From contig NZ_JAQSDA010000025.1 in NCBI RefSeq assembly GCF_029945685.1, positions 1-64,000 on the forward strand: 64,000 bases of DNA, read 5' to 3'. Positions 1 to 10,442 of the stretch are shown here, piece by piece (within the stretch, counting starts at the first letter, position 1; each line of letters begins with the position of its first letter). Source of the stretch: Polaromonas sp. (GTDB lineage Bacteria > Pseudomonadota > Gammaproteobacteria > Burkholderiales > Burkholderiaceae_C). Under the pieces are notes generated by a model that worked only from the letters and a program-made list of their open reading frames with translations, was not told the origin of the DNA and did no database searches. A program made the position numbers and the translations under genes.

Positions 1-19
1 CGCAGGGGACCCGGACCAT

Positions 20-72
20 CGGGTCGCCTTTTCTTTGGTGACTTTCTTTTGGCGACGCAAAAGAAAGTTACT
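20..72. repeat. Intergenic hairpin repeat (CTTTCTTTTG type)
   Basis: ACTTTCTTTTG (41-51) and its complement CAAAAGAAAGT (58-68) flank a 6-base loop. They are preceded by GGGTCGCCTTTTCTTTGG. I recognise this as a hairpin repeat scattered through intergenic DNA of many Comamonadaceae; that part is from memory. No role can be read from the sequence. Confidence 0.6.
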
Positions 73-164
73 TGCTGCCGGGCAACCCCCGGCATGCCTC
101 GCCAACCGAATGCTTTCAAAATCAATACCGCGGCTGTAACGAGCCGGGGTTCGAGGGGACACCC

Positions 165-1355
165 ATGACTCCACAAACAAGACCCCTCGACGGCATCACC
201 GTCATCTCCCTCGAACACGCCATCGCCGCGCCGTTCTGCACCCGCCAGCTCGCCGACCTGGGCGCCCGCGTGATCAAGGTTGAACGCCCCGGCGCCGGCG
301 ACTTCGCGCGGGCCTACGACCAGCGAGTCGATGGCATGGCCTCGCATTTTGTCTGGGTGAACCGCTCCAAGGAAAGCCTGACGCTGGACCTGAAGCAACC
401 CGCCGCACTGGCTGTGCTCAAACAGCTGCTGGAAACCGCCGACGTGCTGGTGCAGAACCTCGCGCCGGGTGCGGCCGCGCGCATGGGCCTGGGCTATGAC
501 GATCTCCGCGTCGCCAACCCGAAAATGATCGTCTGCGACATCTCCGGCTATGGTGACGACGGCCCTTACCGCGACAAGAAGGCCTACGACCTGCTGATCC
601 AGAGCGAAGCCGGCTTCCTGTCAGTGACCGGCACACCCGACGAGCCCTGCAAGGCGGGCAACTCGGTGGCCGACATTGCCGCCGGCATGTATGCCTACAG
701 CAGCATCCTGGCCGCGCTGCTACAACGCGGCAAGACCGGCCAGGGCTCGCACATCGACGTCTCCATGCTCGAGTCGCTGGCCGAGTGGATGGGCTACCCC
801 ATGTATTACGCCTACGCCGGTGCCACACCGCCGCCGCGCAGCGCGGCATCCCACGCGACCATTTATCCCTACGGCCCGTTTGTGGCTGGTGACGGCGGCA
901 CCGTCATGCTCGGGCTGCAAAACGAACGCGAATGGGTGGTTTTCTGCAAGCTCGTGTTGCAGCAGCCTGCGCTGGCGACCGATCCGCGTTTTGACAGCAA
1001 CGCGCGGCGCAACGAACACCGCGATGCGCTCAAGGCCATCATCCTTGCGGTCTTTGCAGGCATGAGCACCGCCGAGGTGACCACCCGGCTCGACGGGGCG
1101 CAGATTGCCAACGCCCGCATGAACAGCATGGCCGAACTCTGGGCGCATCCGCAGCTGAAGGCGCGCGACCGCTGGCGCCAGGTGGCTTCACCGGTTGGCG
1201 ACATTCCCGCCTTGCTGCCGCCGGGCCGCATCAACAGCTTCGACTACCGCATGGACCCCATCCCCGCCGTCGGCCAGCACACCCGCGCCATCCTGCGCGA
1301 GCTGGGGCAGGACGATGACGCCGTTGCCGCGCTGCAGCAGACAGATGCTATTTAA
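165..1355 (+). CDS. CaiB/BaiF family III CoA-transferase
   Basis: Family III CoA-transferases move CoA between carboxylic acids in the cytoplasm. The 396-residue length is normal for the family. The N-terminus has the DLGARVIKVERPGAGD stretch, and the AYDLLIQ motif places the likely catalytic Asp at residue 142. ATG 165 was chosen because the family sequence begins right after it; the frame stays open upstream to 72, but that part is unlike the family. It is first in a row with an MmgE/PrpD gene (67 bp later) and a CitE-like lyase, then a TRAP transporter. The setting suggests activation of an imported organic acid. The acid cannot be told from the sequence. The stop codon lies in an interspersed repeat. 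Confidence 0.9.
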   Translation: MTPQTRPLDGITVISLEHAIAAPFCTRQLADLGARVIKVERPGAGDFARAYDQRVDGMASHFVWVNRSKESLTLDLKQPAALAVLKQLLETADVLVQNLAPGAAARMGLGYDDLRVANPKMIVCDISGYGDDGPYRDKKAYDLLIQSEAGFLSVTGTPDEPCKAGNSVADIAAGMYAYSSILAALLQRGKTGQGSHIDVSMLESLAEWMGYPMYYAYAGATPPPRSAASHATIYPYGPFVAGDGGTVMLGLQNEREWVVFCKLVLQQPALATDPRFDSNARRNEHRDALKAIILAVFAGMSTAEVTTRLDGAQIANARMNSMAELWAHPQLKARDRWRQVASPVGDIPALLPPGRINSFDYRMDPIPAVGQHTRAILRELGQDDDAVAALQQTDAI

Positions 1356-1404
1356 TTGATAGCTGCTTGCGCTTTACCCATAAGGGCCGGCGCCTGATTT
1401 TATT
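1347..1404 (+). repeat. Interspersed repeat R1, copy 1
   Basis: This is a plus-oriented copy of a 50-60 bp family whose core is AATAGCTGCTTGCGC, then a short variable part, then AAGGGCTGGAGGCCGATTTG. The left end supplies the TAA stop of the CoA-transferase gene. The right half (AAGGGCCGGCGCCTGATTTT) is diverged. Confidence 0.75.
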
Positions 1405-1421
1405 AAAAATACGGACTCACC

Positions 1422-2786
1422 ATGAGCAACACCCCCACCGCCCAACTCGCCGCTTTCGCCGCTGGCCTGACTTTCGACGCCATTCCTGCGACCGTCGTGC
1501 GCAAGGCCGAAGACCTGCTGGTGGACTGGTTTGGCTCGGCCATTGCAGGCAAGGGCTCGCGCCCGGTGGAAACCATCACCCGTTTTGCCGCCAGCATGGG
1601 GCCGACCGGCGGCGAGGCCGAAGTGCTGATCAACCGCAGCCGGACCAGCGCCTACTTTGCCGCCATGGCCAACGCCGCCGCCTCGCATGTCGCCGAGCAG
1701 GACGACGTGCACAACGGTTCGGTGTTCCACCCCGCCACGGTGGTGTTTCCGGTGGCGCTGGCGATGGCGCAGACGTTCGGTAGCAGCGGACGGCAGATGC
1801 TCACCGCCGCCGTCGCCGGTTACGAGGTGGGCATCCGTGTCGGCGAATTTCTGGGTCGCTCGCACTACAAGGTGTTTCACACCACCGGCACGGCAGGCAC
1901 CCTGGCCGCGGCCGCCACGGCGGGAAGCCTGCTGGGCCTGAGTCCGGCGCAGATGCAGCATGCCTTCGGCTCGGCCGGCACACAGTCGGCCGGGCTCTGG
2001 GAGTTTTTGCGCACGGCCGCCGACTCCAAACAGCTGCACACCGCGCACGCTGCCGCCGCCGGCCTGATGTCGGCCTGCCTCGCATTGGACGGTTTTACTG
2101 GCGCGGCCCAGATCCTCGAAGGACCGCAAGGCATGGCCGCCGGCATGTCCAGCGACGCCGATCCCGCCAGGCTGACCGCCGGCCTGGGCGCTCGCTGGGC
2201 CACCGCAGAGACCTCGTTCAAGTACCACGCGTCCTGCCGCCACACCCACCCGGCGGCAGATGCGCTGCTGCAGGTCATGCAGGCGCACCAGCTGGCGCCC
2301 GCCGACATCGCCAGTGTGGTCACCCATGTGCACCAGGGCGCCATCGATGTGCTGGGCCCGGTGCTGGACCCGGCCACGGTGCACCAGAGCAAGTTCTCCA
2401 TGGGCACGGTGCTGGCGCTGGTCGCACGTTTCGGCCACGCCGGTCTGGTCGAGTTCGACAGACATTTCCGCGAAGACGCCACCACGGTCCTGCGTGACCG
2501 GGTCACGATGTTGCTGGACGCCGAAGTGGACGCGGCCTATCCGCAGCGCTGGATTGGCAAGGTCACTGTCACCACGCTAGATGGCCGCGTGCTGCAAGGC
2601 AGGGTGGACGAACCCAAGGGCGACCCCGGGAACACCCTGAGCCGTGAAGAGATCACCGCCAAAGCCCTGCGGCTGGCCGCCTTCAGCGGCGGCGCAACGC
2701 CGGGCGATATGCGGTCGGCGGTCGATGCCCTGTGGCAGGTTGCGTCATGGCCGCGTGTGGGCCCGCTGCTCGAAGGCAAGGCATGA
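1422..2786 (+). CDS. MmgE/PrpD family protein
   Basis: The 454-residue protein has the full MmgE/PrpD layout: an N-terminal all-helical part (LVDWFGSAIAGKG), the VAGYEVGIRVGEFLG segment, and a mixed C-terminal domain. The family includes 2-methylcitrate dehydratase, iminodisuccinate epimerase and cis-aconitate decarboxylase, so the family alone does not fix the reaction. The stop overlaps the start of the CitE-like gene by ATGA, which suggests translational coupling. Between a CoA-transferase and a CoA-lyase, it could supply or rearrange the acid that is then activated. That role is inference. Confidence 0.88.
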   Translation: MSNTPTAQLAAFAAGLTFDAIPATVVRKAEDLLVDWFGSAIAGKGSRPVETITRFAASMGPTGGEAEVLINRSRTSAYFAAMANAAASHVAEQDDVHNGSVFHPATVVFPVALAMAQTFGSSGRQMLTAAVAGYEVGIRVGEFLGRSHYKVFHTTGTAGTLAAAATAGSLLGLSPAQMQHAFGSAGTQSAGLWEFLRTAADSKQLHTAHAAAAGLMSACLALDGFTGAAQILEGPQGMAAGMSSDADPARLTAGLGARWATAETSFKYHASCRHTHPAADALLQVMQAHQLAPADIASVVTHVHQGAIDVLGPVLDPATVHQSKFSMGTVLALVARFGHAGLVEFDRHFREDATTVLRDRVTMLLDAEVDAAYPQRWIGKVTVTTLDGRVLQGRVDEPKGDPGNTLSREEITAKALRLAAFSGGATPGDMRSAVDALWQVASWPRVGPLLEGKA

Positions 2787-3646
2787 TCGAGTCCGCCAGC
2801 CAGCCATTGGCGCTGGCCCGCTCCTTTCTGTTCGTGCCGGCCACCCGGCCCGAGCGCTTTGCCAAGGCGCTGGCCTCGGGGGCGGACGCCGTCATCATCG
2901 ACCTCGAAGACGCGGTGGCCCCCGGCGAAAAGGTGCAGGCGCGGCAAGGGTTGGCGCAGGCCTGGCCGGGCCTTGCAGCGCAAGGGCGCGCGCGCGTGAT
3001 GGTGCGTGTCAATGCGGGAAACACCACCTGGCACGGCGACGACCTGAACCTGCTGGGCGCGCTGGTTGGGTCGGGTGTAGCCGGTGTGGTGCTGCCCAAG
3101 GCGGAACATGCAGCCCAGCTCTCGCACGTGGCGGCGGTACTCGGCCCGGCGTGTGCGCTGGTTCCGTTGATCGAATCAGTCGCCGGTCTCGATGCCGCCG
3201 ATACCCTCGCGCGTTGCCCCCAGGTGCTGCGGCTGGCCTTTGGCAACATCGACTTCCAGGCCGACGCCGGCCTGGCCTGCGGTCCGGACGAGGCTGAGCT
3301 GACGGCGGTGCGTCTTGCCTTGCTGCTGGCCACGCGCCGCGCGCAGCTGCCCTCGCCGATCGACGGGGTGAGCGCCGACACGCAGGACGCGGCTCAGCTT
3401 GCGCACGATCTGCTGCGCAGCCGCCGCGGCGGCTTCGGTGCCAAGCTGTGTATTCATCCCTCGCAGGTGGCGGCGGTCAATGCGGCCTTCACCCCCAGTC
3501 CGTCCGACATCGACTGGGCGCGGCGCGTGCTGGCTGCCAGCGAGGCCGCAGGCGGTGGTGTGGTCAGCCTGGATGGCCGCATGGTGGACATGCCGGTGCT
3601 GCTGCTGGCGCAGCGCACATTGGCCCGTGCAGGCCATGGGCACTGA
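2783..3646 (+). CDS. HpcH/HpaI aldolase/citrate lyase family (CitE-like)
   Basis: A 287-residue CitE-like TIM-barrel lyase. It opens with RSFLFVPATRPERFAKAL and DAVIIDLEDAV, as CitE, malyl-CoA and citramalyl-CoA lyases do, followed by RVNAGNT, PLIESVAGL and LAFGNIDFQ. Stand-alone members usually cleave 3-hydroxyacyl-CoA esters to acetyl-CoA plus an oxoacid and depend on Mg2+. ATG 2783 overlaps the stop of the upstream gene; a longer reading from 2732 would lie inside that gene and is not needed. With the CoA-transferase it makes an activation-and-cleavage pair. The substrate is unknown. Confidence 0.88.
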   Translation: MIESASQPLALARSFLFVPATRPERFAKALASGADAVIIDLEDAVAPGEKVQARQGLAQAWPGLAAQGRARVMVRVNAGNTTWHGDDLNLLGALVGSGVAGVVLPKAEHAAQLSHVAAVLGPACALVPLIESVAGLDAADTLARCPQVLRLAFGNIDFQADAGLACGPDEAELTAVRLALLLATRRAQLPSPIDGVSADTQDAAQLAHDLLRSRRGGFGAKLCIHPSQVAAVNAAFTPSPSDIDWARRVLAASEAAGGGVVSLDGRMVDMPVLLLAQRTLARAGHGH

Positions 3647-3876
3647 AGTGCGGAACATGCCTGAGAAGGGTTTGTCCGAATGTTTTCCGGAGCCATTCGC
3701 CGCAAGATGGAGCCCTTACCCCCATCTGCGACAAGATGGCATTTCCCCAGAGGGGAGATCCGGCCCGACCCTGCTGCAAAACCATGCCCGGGCATCGGTT
3801 TGTACGTATGGCGATTGAGCGCTGACAAGTCTATATTCCCACACAGACGGATGCCCAATTCGCACTCTTTTTTTAA

Positions 3877-4899
<1,023 letters not shown>

Positions 4900-4907
4900 C
4901 CACAAGG

Positions 4908-4932
4908 AAAGGGCCCGCCAGGCGGGCCCTTT
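4908..4932 (+). terminator. Perfect palindrome between dctP and dctQ genes
   Basis: AAAGGGCCCGCC and GGCGGGCCCTTT form a near-perfect hairpin straight after the receptor stop codon, with only TTT behind it. The membrane genes continue 9 bp later, so it is probably an attenuator or mRNA 3'-end stabiliser. Either would let the receptor be made in excess of the permease. Confidence 0.6.
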
Positions 4933-4940
4933 GTACATCT

Positions 4941-5477
4941 ATGCGCTGGCTGGAACATTTGGAGGAGGGTCTGATCACCTTCCTGATGGCGGCAATGACC
5001 CTGGTCACCTTCATGCAGGTGATTGCACGTTACGTTTTCAACTACAGCTTTGTCTGGGCGCTGGAACTCACCGGCGTCATGTTTGCGTGGCTGATCTTTG
5101 TGGGCATGTCTTACGGCGTGCGTGTCGGTGCCCACATCGGCGTCGATGCGGCGGTCAAGTTGCTGGGCAAACGCCCGGCCCGCGTGGTCGAGTCGATTGC
5201 CGCCTCGCTTTGCATCGCGTACGCCCTGATCGTGGCTTTCGGAAGCTACCAGTATGTCTACAAAATTTACAGTGTCGGCATCCTGATGCAGGACATTCCC
5301 ATCCAGACCTGGATACCCCGCATCATCCTGCCACTGGGTTTCCTGCTGCTGGCCTTCCGCTTTGCGCAGGTGCTGTGGCGGCTGGCCACCGGCCAGGAAG
5401 TGCACCTGCTCGGTGACGAAGCCAAGGATGCGCTCAAGCTTCAGGAAGAACCGGCCGTCGGCGAGGTGCGTTCATGA
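4941..5477 (+). CDS. TRAP transporter small permease (DctQ family)
   Basis: The 178-residue inner-membrane protein has four predicted transmembrane segments and the family signature VIARYVFNYSFVWALELTGVMFAW in the first half (only part quoted as a motif: WALELTGVMFAW). DctQ-type subunits partner the large DctM permease in Na+-driven uptake of solutes delivered by the periplasmic receptor. The ATG follows the hairpin after the receptor gene. The end overlaps the next gene by 4 bp. Confidence 0.9.
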   Translation: MRWLEHLEEGLITFLMAAMTLVTFMQVIARYVFNYSFVWALELTGVMFAWLIFVGMSYGVRVGAHIGVDAAVKLLGKRPARVVESIAASLCIAYALIVAFGSYQYVYKIYSVGILMQDIPIQTWIPRIILPLGFLLLAFRFAQVLWRLATGQEVHLLGDEAKDALKLQEEPAVGEVRS

Positions 5478-6751
5478 CCATTGCCACACTGTTTATCCTG
5501 CTGCTGGTCTTCATGGCACTGGGCATGCCGATCGCGGTGGCGCTCGGCCTGTCGTCCCTCCTGACCATTCTGGTATTTGCACAGGACTCTCTGGCCTCAC
5601 TGACGCTCAAGCTGTTCGAGACCTCCGAGCTGTACACCCTGCTGGCCATTCCGTTTTTCATTCTCGGCGGCAACTTCATGACGACGGGCGGGGTGGCGCG
5701 GCGCATGATTCGTTTCGCCAATGCCTGCATCGGGCACTTTCGGGGTGGCCTGGCCATGGCGTCGGTGCTGGCCTGCATGTTGTTCGCCGCAGTGTCGGGC
5801 TCCTCGCCAGCCACGGTGGTCGCCGTCGGGGCCATCGTGATTGCCGGCATGGTCAAGGCCGGTTATCCGCAGAATTTTGCAGCGGGGGTCATCTGCAACG
5901 CAGGCACGCTCGGCATCCTGATCCCGCCTTCCATCGTGATGGTGGTTTACGGCGCCGCGACCGAGACTTCCGTCGGCAAGCTCTTCATGGCCGGCGTCAT
6001 ACCGGGCCTCCTGCTCGGGCTGATGCTGATGCTGGCCATTTACGTGCGGGCCCGCATGCTGAATTTGCCGCGCCAGCCGCGCGCGCCCCTGGTCGAGATC
6101 CTGAAGGCCGGCCGTGACTCGCTCTGGGGCCTGCTGCTGATCGTCATCATTCTGGGTGGTATCTACGGCGGCATCTTCACGCCAACCGAAGCTGCGGCCG
6201 TGGCCGCGATCTACGCCTTTTTCATTGCCGTGTTTGTCTACCGCGACATCGGCATGAAAGAGGTGCCCAGGGTGCTGCTGGATTCCGGCAAGGTCACCAT
6301 CATGCTCATGTTCATCGTGGCCAATGCGCTGCTGTTTGCGCATGTGCTGACGACCGAACGCATTCCGCAGACCATTGCCGAAACCATCATCAGCTGGGGC
6401 ATGCCGGCCTGGCAGTTCCTCGTGGTGGTCAACATCCTGCTGCTGATTGCCGGCATGTTCATGGAGCCGACCGGCATCATCCTGATCATGGCGCCCATCC
6501 TGTTTCCCATTGCCACAAGGCTGGGCATCGATCCCGTTCACCTGGGCATCATCATGGTGGTGAACCTGGAGATAGGCATGGTGACGCCGCCGGTGGGGCT
6601 GAACCTGTTTGTCACTGCGGGCATCACCAAAATGTCCATTCTCGGTGTGGCGCGCGCGGCCCTGCCGTGGACGCTGGTGCTGTTGCTGTTCCTGATGATC
6701 ATCACCTACGTGCCGGCCATCACCCTGTTCCTGCCCAACATGCTGTTCTAG
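5474..6751 (+). CDS. TRAP transporter large permease (DctM family)
   Basis: The 425-residue protein has about 12 hydrophobic segments and is the ion-coupled transport subunit. Family signatures include LAIPFFILGGNFM, the GSSPATVVAVG loop, AGTLGILIPPSIVMVVYG and the TPPVGLNLFV motif near the C-terminus. It overlaps dctQ by four bases and is followed by a strong terminator, so it ends the operon. With the receptor (3889) and small subunit (4941) it completes one TRAP system. Confidence 0.93.
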   Translation: MTIATLFILLLVFMALGMPIAVALGLSSLLTILVFAQDSLASLTLKLFETSELYTLLAIPFFILGGNFMTTGGVARRMIRFANACIGHFRGGLAMASVLACMLFAAVSGSSPATVVAVGAIVIAGMVKAGYPQNFAAGVICNAGTLGILIPPSIVMVVYGAATETSVGKLFMAGVIPGLLLGLMLMLAIYVRARMLNLPRQPRAPLVEILKAGRDSLWGLLLIVIILGGIYGGIFTPTEAAAVAAIYAFFIAVFVYRDIGMKEVPRVLLDSGKVTIMLMFIVANALLFAHVLTTERIPQTIAETIISWGMPAWQFLVVVNILLLIAGMFMEPTGIILIMAPILFPIATRLGIDPVHLGIIMVVNLEIGMVTPPVGLNLFVTAGITKMSILGVARAALPWTLVLLLFLMIITYVPAITLFLPNMLF

Positions 6752-6782
6752 GGCGCGCCCGGCCTGCCGGTGAACCGATGAG

Positions 6783-6807
6783 CGCCGCCCCCACGGGCGG
6801 CGTTTTT
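6783..6807 (+). terminator. Rho-independent terminator after TRAP operon
   Basis: CGCCGCCC (6783-6790), loop CCAC, GGGCGGCG (6795-6802) and five T residues give a classic intrinsic terminator about 30 bp after the DctM stop. Confidence 0.85.
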
Positions 6808-6818
6808 CATGGAAGCTT

Positions 6819-6879
6819 GATATCAAATTGGCCTCCAGCCCAGTCGGGATAAGCGCGAACAGCTATAAAAACAGGAGTA
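6819..6879 (-). repeat. Interspersed repeat R1, copy 2
   Basis: A minus-oriented copy: TATCAAATTGGCCTCCAGCC on the plus strand is the complement of the GGCTGGAGGCCGATTTGA end. AAGCGCGAACAGCTAT corresponds to the ATAGCTGCTTGCGC end. It lies between the TRAP terminator and nth. Confidence 0.8.
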
Positions 6880-6930
6880 AATCCGCTGGATGTTCTGCCC
6901 CGGCCGGGTGCCCGCAACGGCCACCCGGCC

Positions 6931-7572
6931 TCAGCCCGGCTGCGGCGTCTTCGGCGTGTAGTCGCAATACGGCGCCACCGCGCACTGCCAGCACAGCGGC
7001 TTGCGCGCCAGGCACACATAACGCCCGTGCAGGATCAGCCAGTGGTGCGCGTCCACAAGATACTCGGGCGGAATGCGCTTGAGCAGTTTCAGCTCGACTT
7101 CCAGTGGCGTCTTGCCCGGCGCCAGCCCGGTGCGGTTTCCCATGCGGAAGATATGCGTGTCCACCGCCATGGTCGCTTCGCCGAACGCCGAGTTGAGCAC
7201 CACGTTGGCCGTCTTGCGGCCCACGCCGGGCAGGGCCTGCAGTGCCTCGCGGCTGCGCGGCACCTGGCCGCCGTGTTGGTCCACCAGCATGCGGCAGGCA
7301 TGCATCAGGTGTCTGGCCTTGCTGCGGTACAGCCCGATGGTCTTGATGTAGCCCTCCAGCCCGTCCTGGCCCAGCTCCAGGATCTTCTGCGGCGTGTTGG
7401 CCACCGGGAAAAGTTTGCGTGTGGCCTTGTTCACGCTCACGTCGGTGGCCTGGGCGCTCAGCAGCACGGCCGCCAGCAGCTCGAACACGCTGCTGTATTC
7501 CAGTTCGGTCACCGGCAGGGGGTTGGCGGCTTTGAGCGTGGCAAAAAAAGGGGCAATGTCGACGGTTTTCAT
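6931..7572 (-). CDS. nth: Endonuclease III (DNA glycosylase/AP lyase)
   Basis: Endonuclease III removes oxidised pyrimidines in base-excision repair and cuts the abasic site. The 213-residue protein has the helix-hairpin-helix LPGVGRKTANVVLN with catalytic Lys120, the VDTH aspartate (Asp138), and the C-terminal 4Fe-4S ligands Cys187-X6-Cys194-X2-Cys197-X5-Cys203. These are textbook Nth features, and the length matches. The ATG at 7572 starts MKTVDIAPFF, as in related proteins. It stands alone on the minus strand, convergent with the TRAP operon. Confidence 0.97.
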   Translation of the reverse strand: MKTVDIAPFFATLKAANPLPVTELEYSSVFELLAAVLLSAQATDVSVNKATRKLFPVANTPQKILELGQDGLEGYIKTIGLYRSKARHLMHACRMLVDQHGGQVPRSREALQALPGVGRKTANVVLNSAFGEATMAVDTHIFRMGNRTGLAPGKTPLEVELKLLKRIPPEYLVDAHHWLILHGRYVCLARKPLCWQCAVAPYCDYTPKTPQPG

Positions 7573-7897
7573 GCCCTGCAGTGTATGGCTTGCCTCGGTG
7601 ACGCTGGCCCGTGGCGTCCATCCGGCCGGGCAGGCCGGCAGAGCGGGACGTCCTAAGTAAAAACCCTTGGGTGCCTACATATTCCCGAAGGATTGCCGTA
7701 ATGCAGGGAGTCAGCAGAGAACAAGCTGTCAGGTAGTCAGGTGGGGTGGCTGCGTACAGAAACAGTCAGGAGCAGAGCTCTTGTCGGGACAAGGCAGACG
7801 AGGGGGATCTCCTGGTGATGGCCTGCAGCGCACGGGGAAATGGGTTTTACGAGTGGTCCGGCAGCCCGGATTTTTAAGATATCAAGGAAATTTCATC

Positions 7898-8359
7898 ATG
7901 AAAAAATTGTTTCAAGGAATCGTGGTCGCCGTGTTGGCGCTGTCATTCAACATGGGTGCCATGGCCACCGCCGACAAGGGGTCGGCCGAAGAAGCCACCG
8001 CGCTCGTCAAGAAGGCGGCCGCGTACATGAAAGCCAACGGCAAGGAAAAAGCCTTCGCGGAAATCAACAATCCCAGCGGCCAGTTCAAGGACCGCGATCT
8101 GTACATCACCGTTCTGGACATGAGCGGCAAGGTGCTGGCTCATGGCGCGAACGCCAAGCTCATCGACAAGAACCTCATCGAACTCAAGGATGTCGACGGC
8201 AAGTATTTCGTCAAGGGTTTTGTCGAAGTTGCCGGCGGCAAGGGCAAGGGCTGGGTCGATTACAAATGGCCCAATCCCATCACCAAGGCCGTGGAACCAA
8301 AGTCGTCCTACGTGGAAAAGGTCGACGACATGATCTTCATGGGCGGCATCTACAAGTAA
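7898..8359 (+). CDS. Secreted single Cache domain protein
   Basis: The 153-residue protein has a Sec signal (LFQGIVVAVLALSFNMGAMA) cleaved near residue 24. The rest resembles one small Cache-type sensory domain: helix EATALVKKAAAYMKANGKEK, then PSGQFKDRDLYITVLD, a KVLAHG strand, and GKGWVDYKW near the end. Cache domains bind small ligands outside the cytoplasm. No membrane anchor or signalling domain is present, so it would act as a free periplasmic protein. ATG 7898 is chosen for the AAGGAAATTTC ribosome site; the frame stays open upstream but is not protein-like. A chemoreceptor gene follows 175 bp later. Confidence 0.82.
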   Translation: MKKLFQGIVVAVLALSFNMGAMATADKGSAEEATALVKKAAAYMKANGKEKAFAEINNPSGQFKDRDLYITVLDMSGKVLAHGANAKLIDKNLIELKDVDGKYFVKGFVEVAGGKGKGWVDYKWPNPITKAVEPKSSYVEKVDDMIFMGGIYK

Positions 8360-8373
8360 GAACCCACCGGGTC

Positions 8374-8433
8374 GCATGCCCGGCGCCCTGCCACCGGAGG
8401 GCGGCGTCCGGCATGCGGCGGCACCGGCTTTTT
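8374..8433 (+). terminator. Probable terminator: imperfect long hairpin plus T run
   Basis: GCATGCCCGGCGCCCT pairs imperfectly with AGGGCGGCGTCCGGCATGC. A run of six T residues follows at 8428-8433, after a second GC-rich stretch. It sits between the Cache gene and the chemoreceptor gene, so the two are probably separate transcripts or only partly coupled. Confidence 0.5.
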
Positions 8434-8534
8434 TGGTGAATTGACATGGAGAGGAGGGGTTGATCGCAACCGCTCCTTTGGGGTTGCATGCCTGCTTTCC
8501 CAGGAATCAACAGTGCGTTAGTTTTGGAGTGATC

Positions 8535-10235
8535 ATGAATTTACGTAGTTTGCGTATCGGGGCGCGTCTTGGAATCGGGTTCGGCATCATCCTGATGATT
8601 CTTGTGCTGGTGCTCGTTATCAACACCTGGGTCGGCCTGAAAAACAGGACTGCATTGATCGAGGGGCTGGAGAAAGCCAATGCGAGAAGTGCATTGGCCG
8701 TCACCATGCGCAGCGCCCTGCTCGAAGGCGGGATCGCCATACGCAACATCGCCCTCCAGTCAGACGTCGGCGCCATGCAGATGCAGGAGGCGCGGGGCAA
8801 GGCCGAGCGCAAGCGTTCCGCGCAGGCACGCGACAAGCTGCTGGCCACCGACCTTTCTGAAACCGAAAAGAAACTCGTGGCAGAGATTGCGCGACTCGAC
8901 AAGGATATCGAGGCCCCTTTCGCCGAGGCTGTCGCACAGGCCCTGGCGTTCGATCCCGAAGGCGCGGCAAAAATCATTGCTGGCCGCATTGAACCGGCGC
9001 ACCAGAAAGCGATGACCGAGATCAACAAGATGGTTGAACTGGAGCATGCCAACGTCAACGCAACAATGGAAGAAGCCGTCGCCGCCGGAAAGCAGTTGAC
9101 GATTCTGCTGTTTGGTCTGGGCCTGGCCGCACTGACCATCGGCGCCGTGCTGGCCTGGGTCTTTACCCGAAGCATCATCCATCCGCTGCGCCAAGCCCTG
9201 TTGCTGGCGCAAGCCGTGGCTGGCGGCGACCTGACATCGCGGGTCAAGGTGACCGGCCAGGATGAAGTCAGCGATCTCATGCAGGCCCTGAAAGACATGA
9301 ACGACAGCCTGGCCAAGGTCGTCGGCAACGTCCGCAGCGGTACCGACACCATAGCGACCGCATCCAGCCAGATCGCCGCCGGCAACCACGACCTGTCCTC
9401 GCGCACCGAAGAGCAGGCCAGCTCGCTTGAGGAGACGGCGGCGTCGATGGAAGAGTTGACCAGCACCGTCAAACAGAATGCCGACAACGCCCGCCAGGCC
9501 AACCAGCTGGCCGTCACCGCCTCCAGCGTGGCCGTCAAGGGCGGCAGCGTGGTCGCCGAGGTGGTCGGCACCATGGGCGCCATCAATGCTTCTTCCAGAA
9601 AGATCGTCGACATCATCGGCGTGATCGACGGCATTGCCTTCCAGACCAACATCCTGGCCCTGAACGCCGCCGTTGAAGCGGCCCGGGCCGGCGAGCAGGG
9701 AAGAGGTTTTGCCGTGGTGGCCGCAGAAGTCCGAAACCTGGCCCAGAGAAGTGCGGCAGCGGCCAAGGAAATCAAGACCCTGATCGGCGACTCCGTCGAC
9801 AAGGTCGAGGAAGGCAGCAAACAGGTGGCCGAGGCCGGCAAGACCATGGACGAGATTGTGGACAGCGTCAAACGCGTGACCGACATCATGGCCGAGATCA
9901 CGGCGGCCAGCCAGGAGCAGACGGCGGGAATAGAGCAGATCAACCAGGCGATCACGCAGATGGACCAGGTGACGCAGCAAAACGCTGCGCTGGTGGAAGA
10001 AGCCGCTGCTGCAGCGTCCTCGCTGCAGGAGCAGGCCAGCGGGCTCAGCCAGGTGGTCAGTGTGTTCAGGCTGGATCAGGAGCAGCTGAACCAGGTGGCG
10101 CCACCGCAGCGCGCTGCCTCTGCGAAACCTTCCAACCGGAAAGCCTCGCCCCAACAGCCGCCCAAGGCCAAGCCGGCCATTGCCGGGCCGGCAGGCCAGA
10201 TGGCAGCAGCCGGGGGCAGCTGGGAAACCTTTTAA
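8535..10235 (+). CDS. Methyl-accepting chemotaxis protein
   Basis: The 566-residue chemoreceptor has a transmembrane segment at about residues 11-33 and a periplasmic four-helix-bundle-like ligand domain to about 190. A second transmembrane segment, a HAMP linker and a long coiled-coil signalling domain follow. The hairpin tip has the conserved [20 protein letters not shown] stretch, and methylation-type helices carry many E/Q pairs. The last residues are SWETF, a version of the NWETF tether that docks CheR and CheB, set on a Pro/Ala-rich linker. ATG 8535 has TTGGAGTG upstream. The adjacent secreted Cache protein may be a ligand-binding partner; this is inference. Confidence 0.93.
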   Translation: MNLRSLRIGARLGIGFGIILMILVLVLVINTWVGLKNRTALIEGLEKANARSALAVTMRSALLEGGIAIRNIALQSDVGAMQMQEARGKAERKRSAQARDKLLATDLSETEKKLVAEIARLDKDIEAPFAEAVAQALAFDPEGAAKIIAGRIEPAHQKAMTEINKMVELEHANVNATMEEAVAAGKQLTILLFGLGLAALTIGAVLAWVFTRSIIHPLRQALLLAQAVAGGDLTSRVKVTGQDEVSDLMQALKDMNDSLAKVVGNVRSGTDTIATASSQIAAGNHDLSSRTEEQASSLEETAASMEELTSTVKQNADNARQANQLAVTASSVAVKGGSVVAEVVGTMGAINASSRKIVDIIGVIDGIAFQTNILALNAAVEAARAGEQGRGFAVVAAEVRNLAQRSAAAAKEIKTLIGDSVDKVEEGSKQVAEAGKTMDEIVDSVKRVTDIMAEITAASQEQTAGIEQINQAITQMDQVTQQNAALVEEAAAAASSLQEQASGLSQVVSVFRLDQEQLNQVAPPQRAASAKPSNRKASPQQPPKAKPAIAGPAGQMAAAGGSWETF

Positions 10236-10442
10236 GCCATCAGCGCGAGATTCTCCTCCGCAAGGAGTATTTCTTCCTGCGGGGAGACCGGTGGTTGATG
10301 GAATATTGACACCGATCAAGTCCCGGTCGGGGTACCGATCGGAAACTATGTATGCATATTGATCAGCCGGTTGGCGAGCAGCGGGCCTTCCAGGGCATGG
10401 TCCGGGGGGTCGAGCGCGCTTGACCGGCTTCCAGAAAGAACC

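Noticed and set aside
10306..10319. TTGACACCGATCAA as another FNR/Anr site before the PAS kinase
   Set aside because: It is one base off consensus, and there is no good -10 box at the expected place or matching start codon distance. It was kept out of the features.
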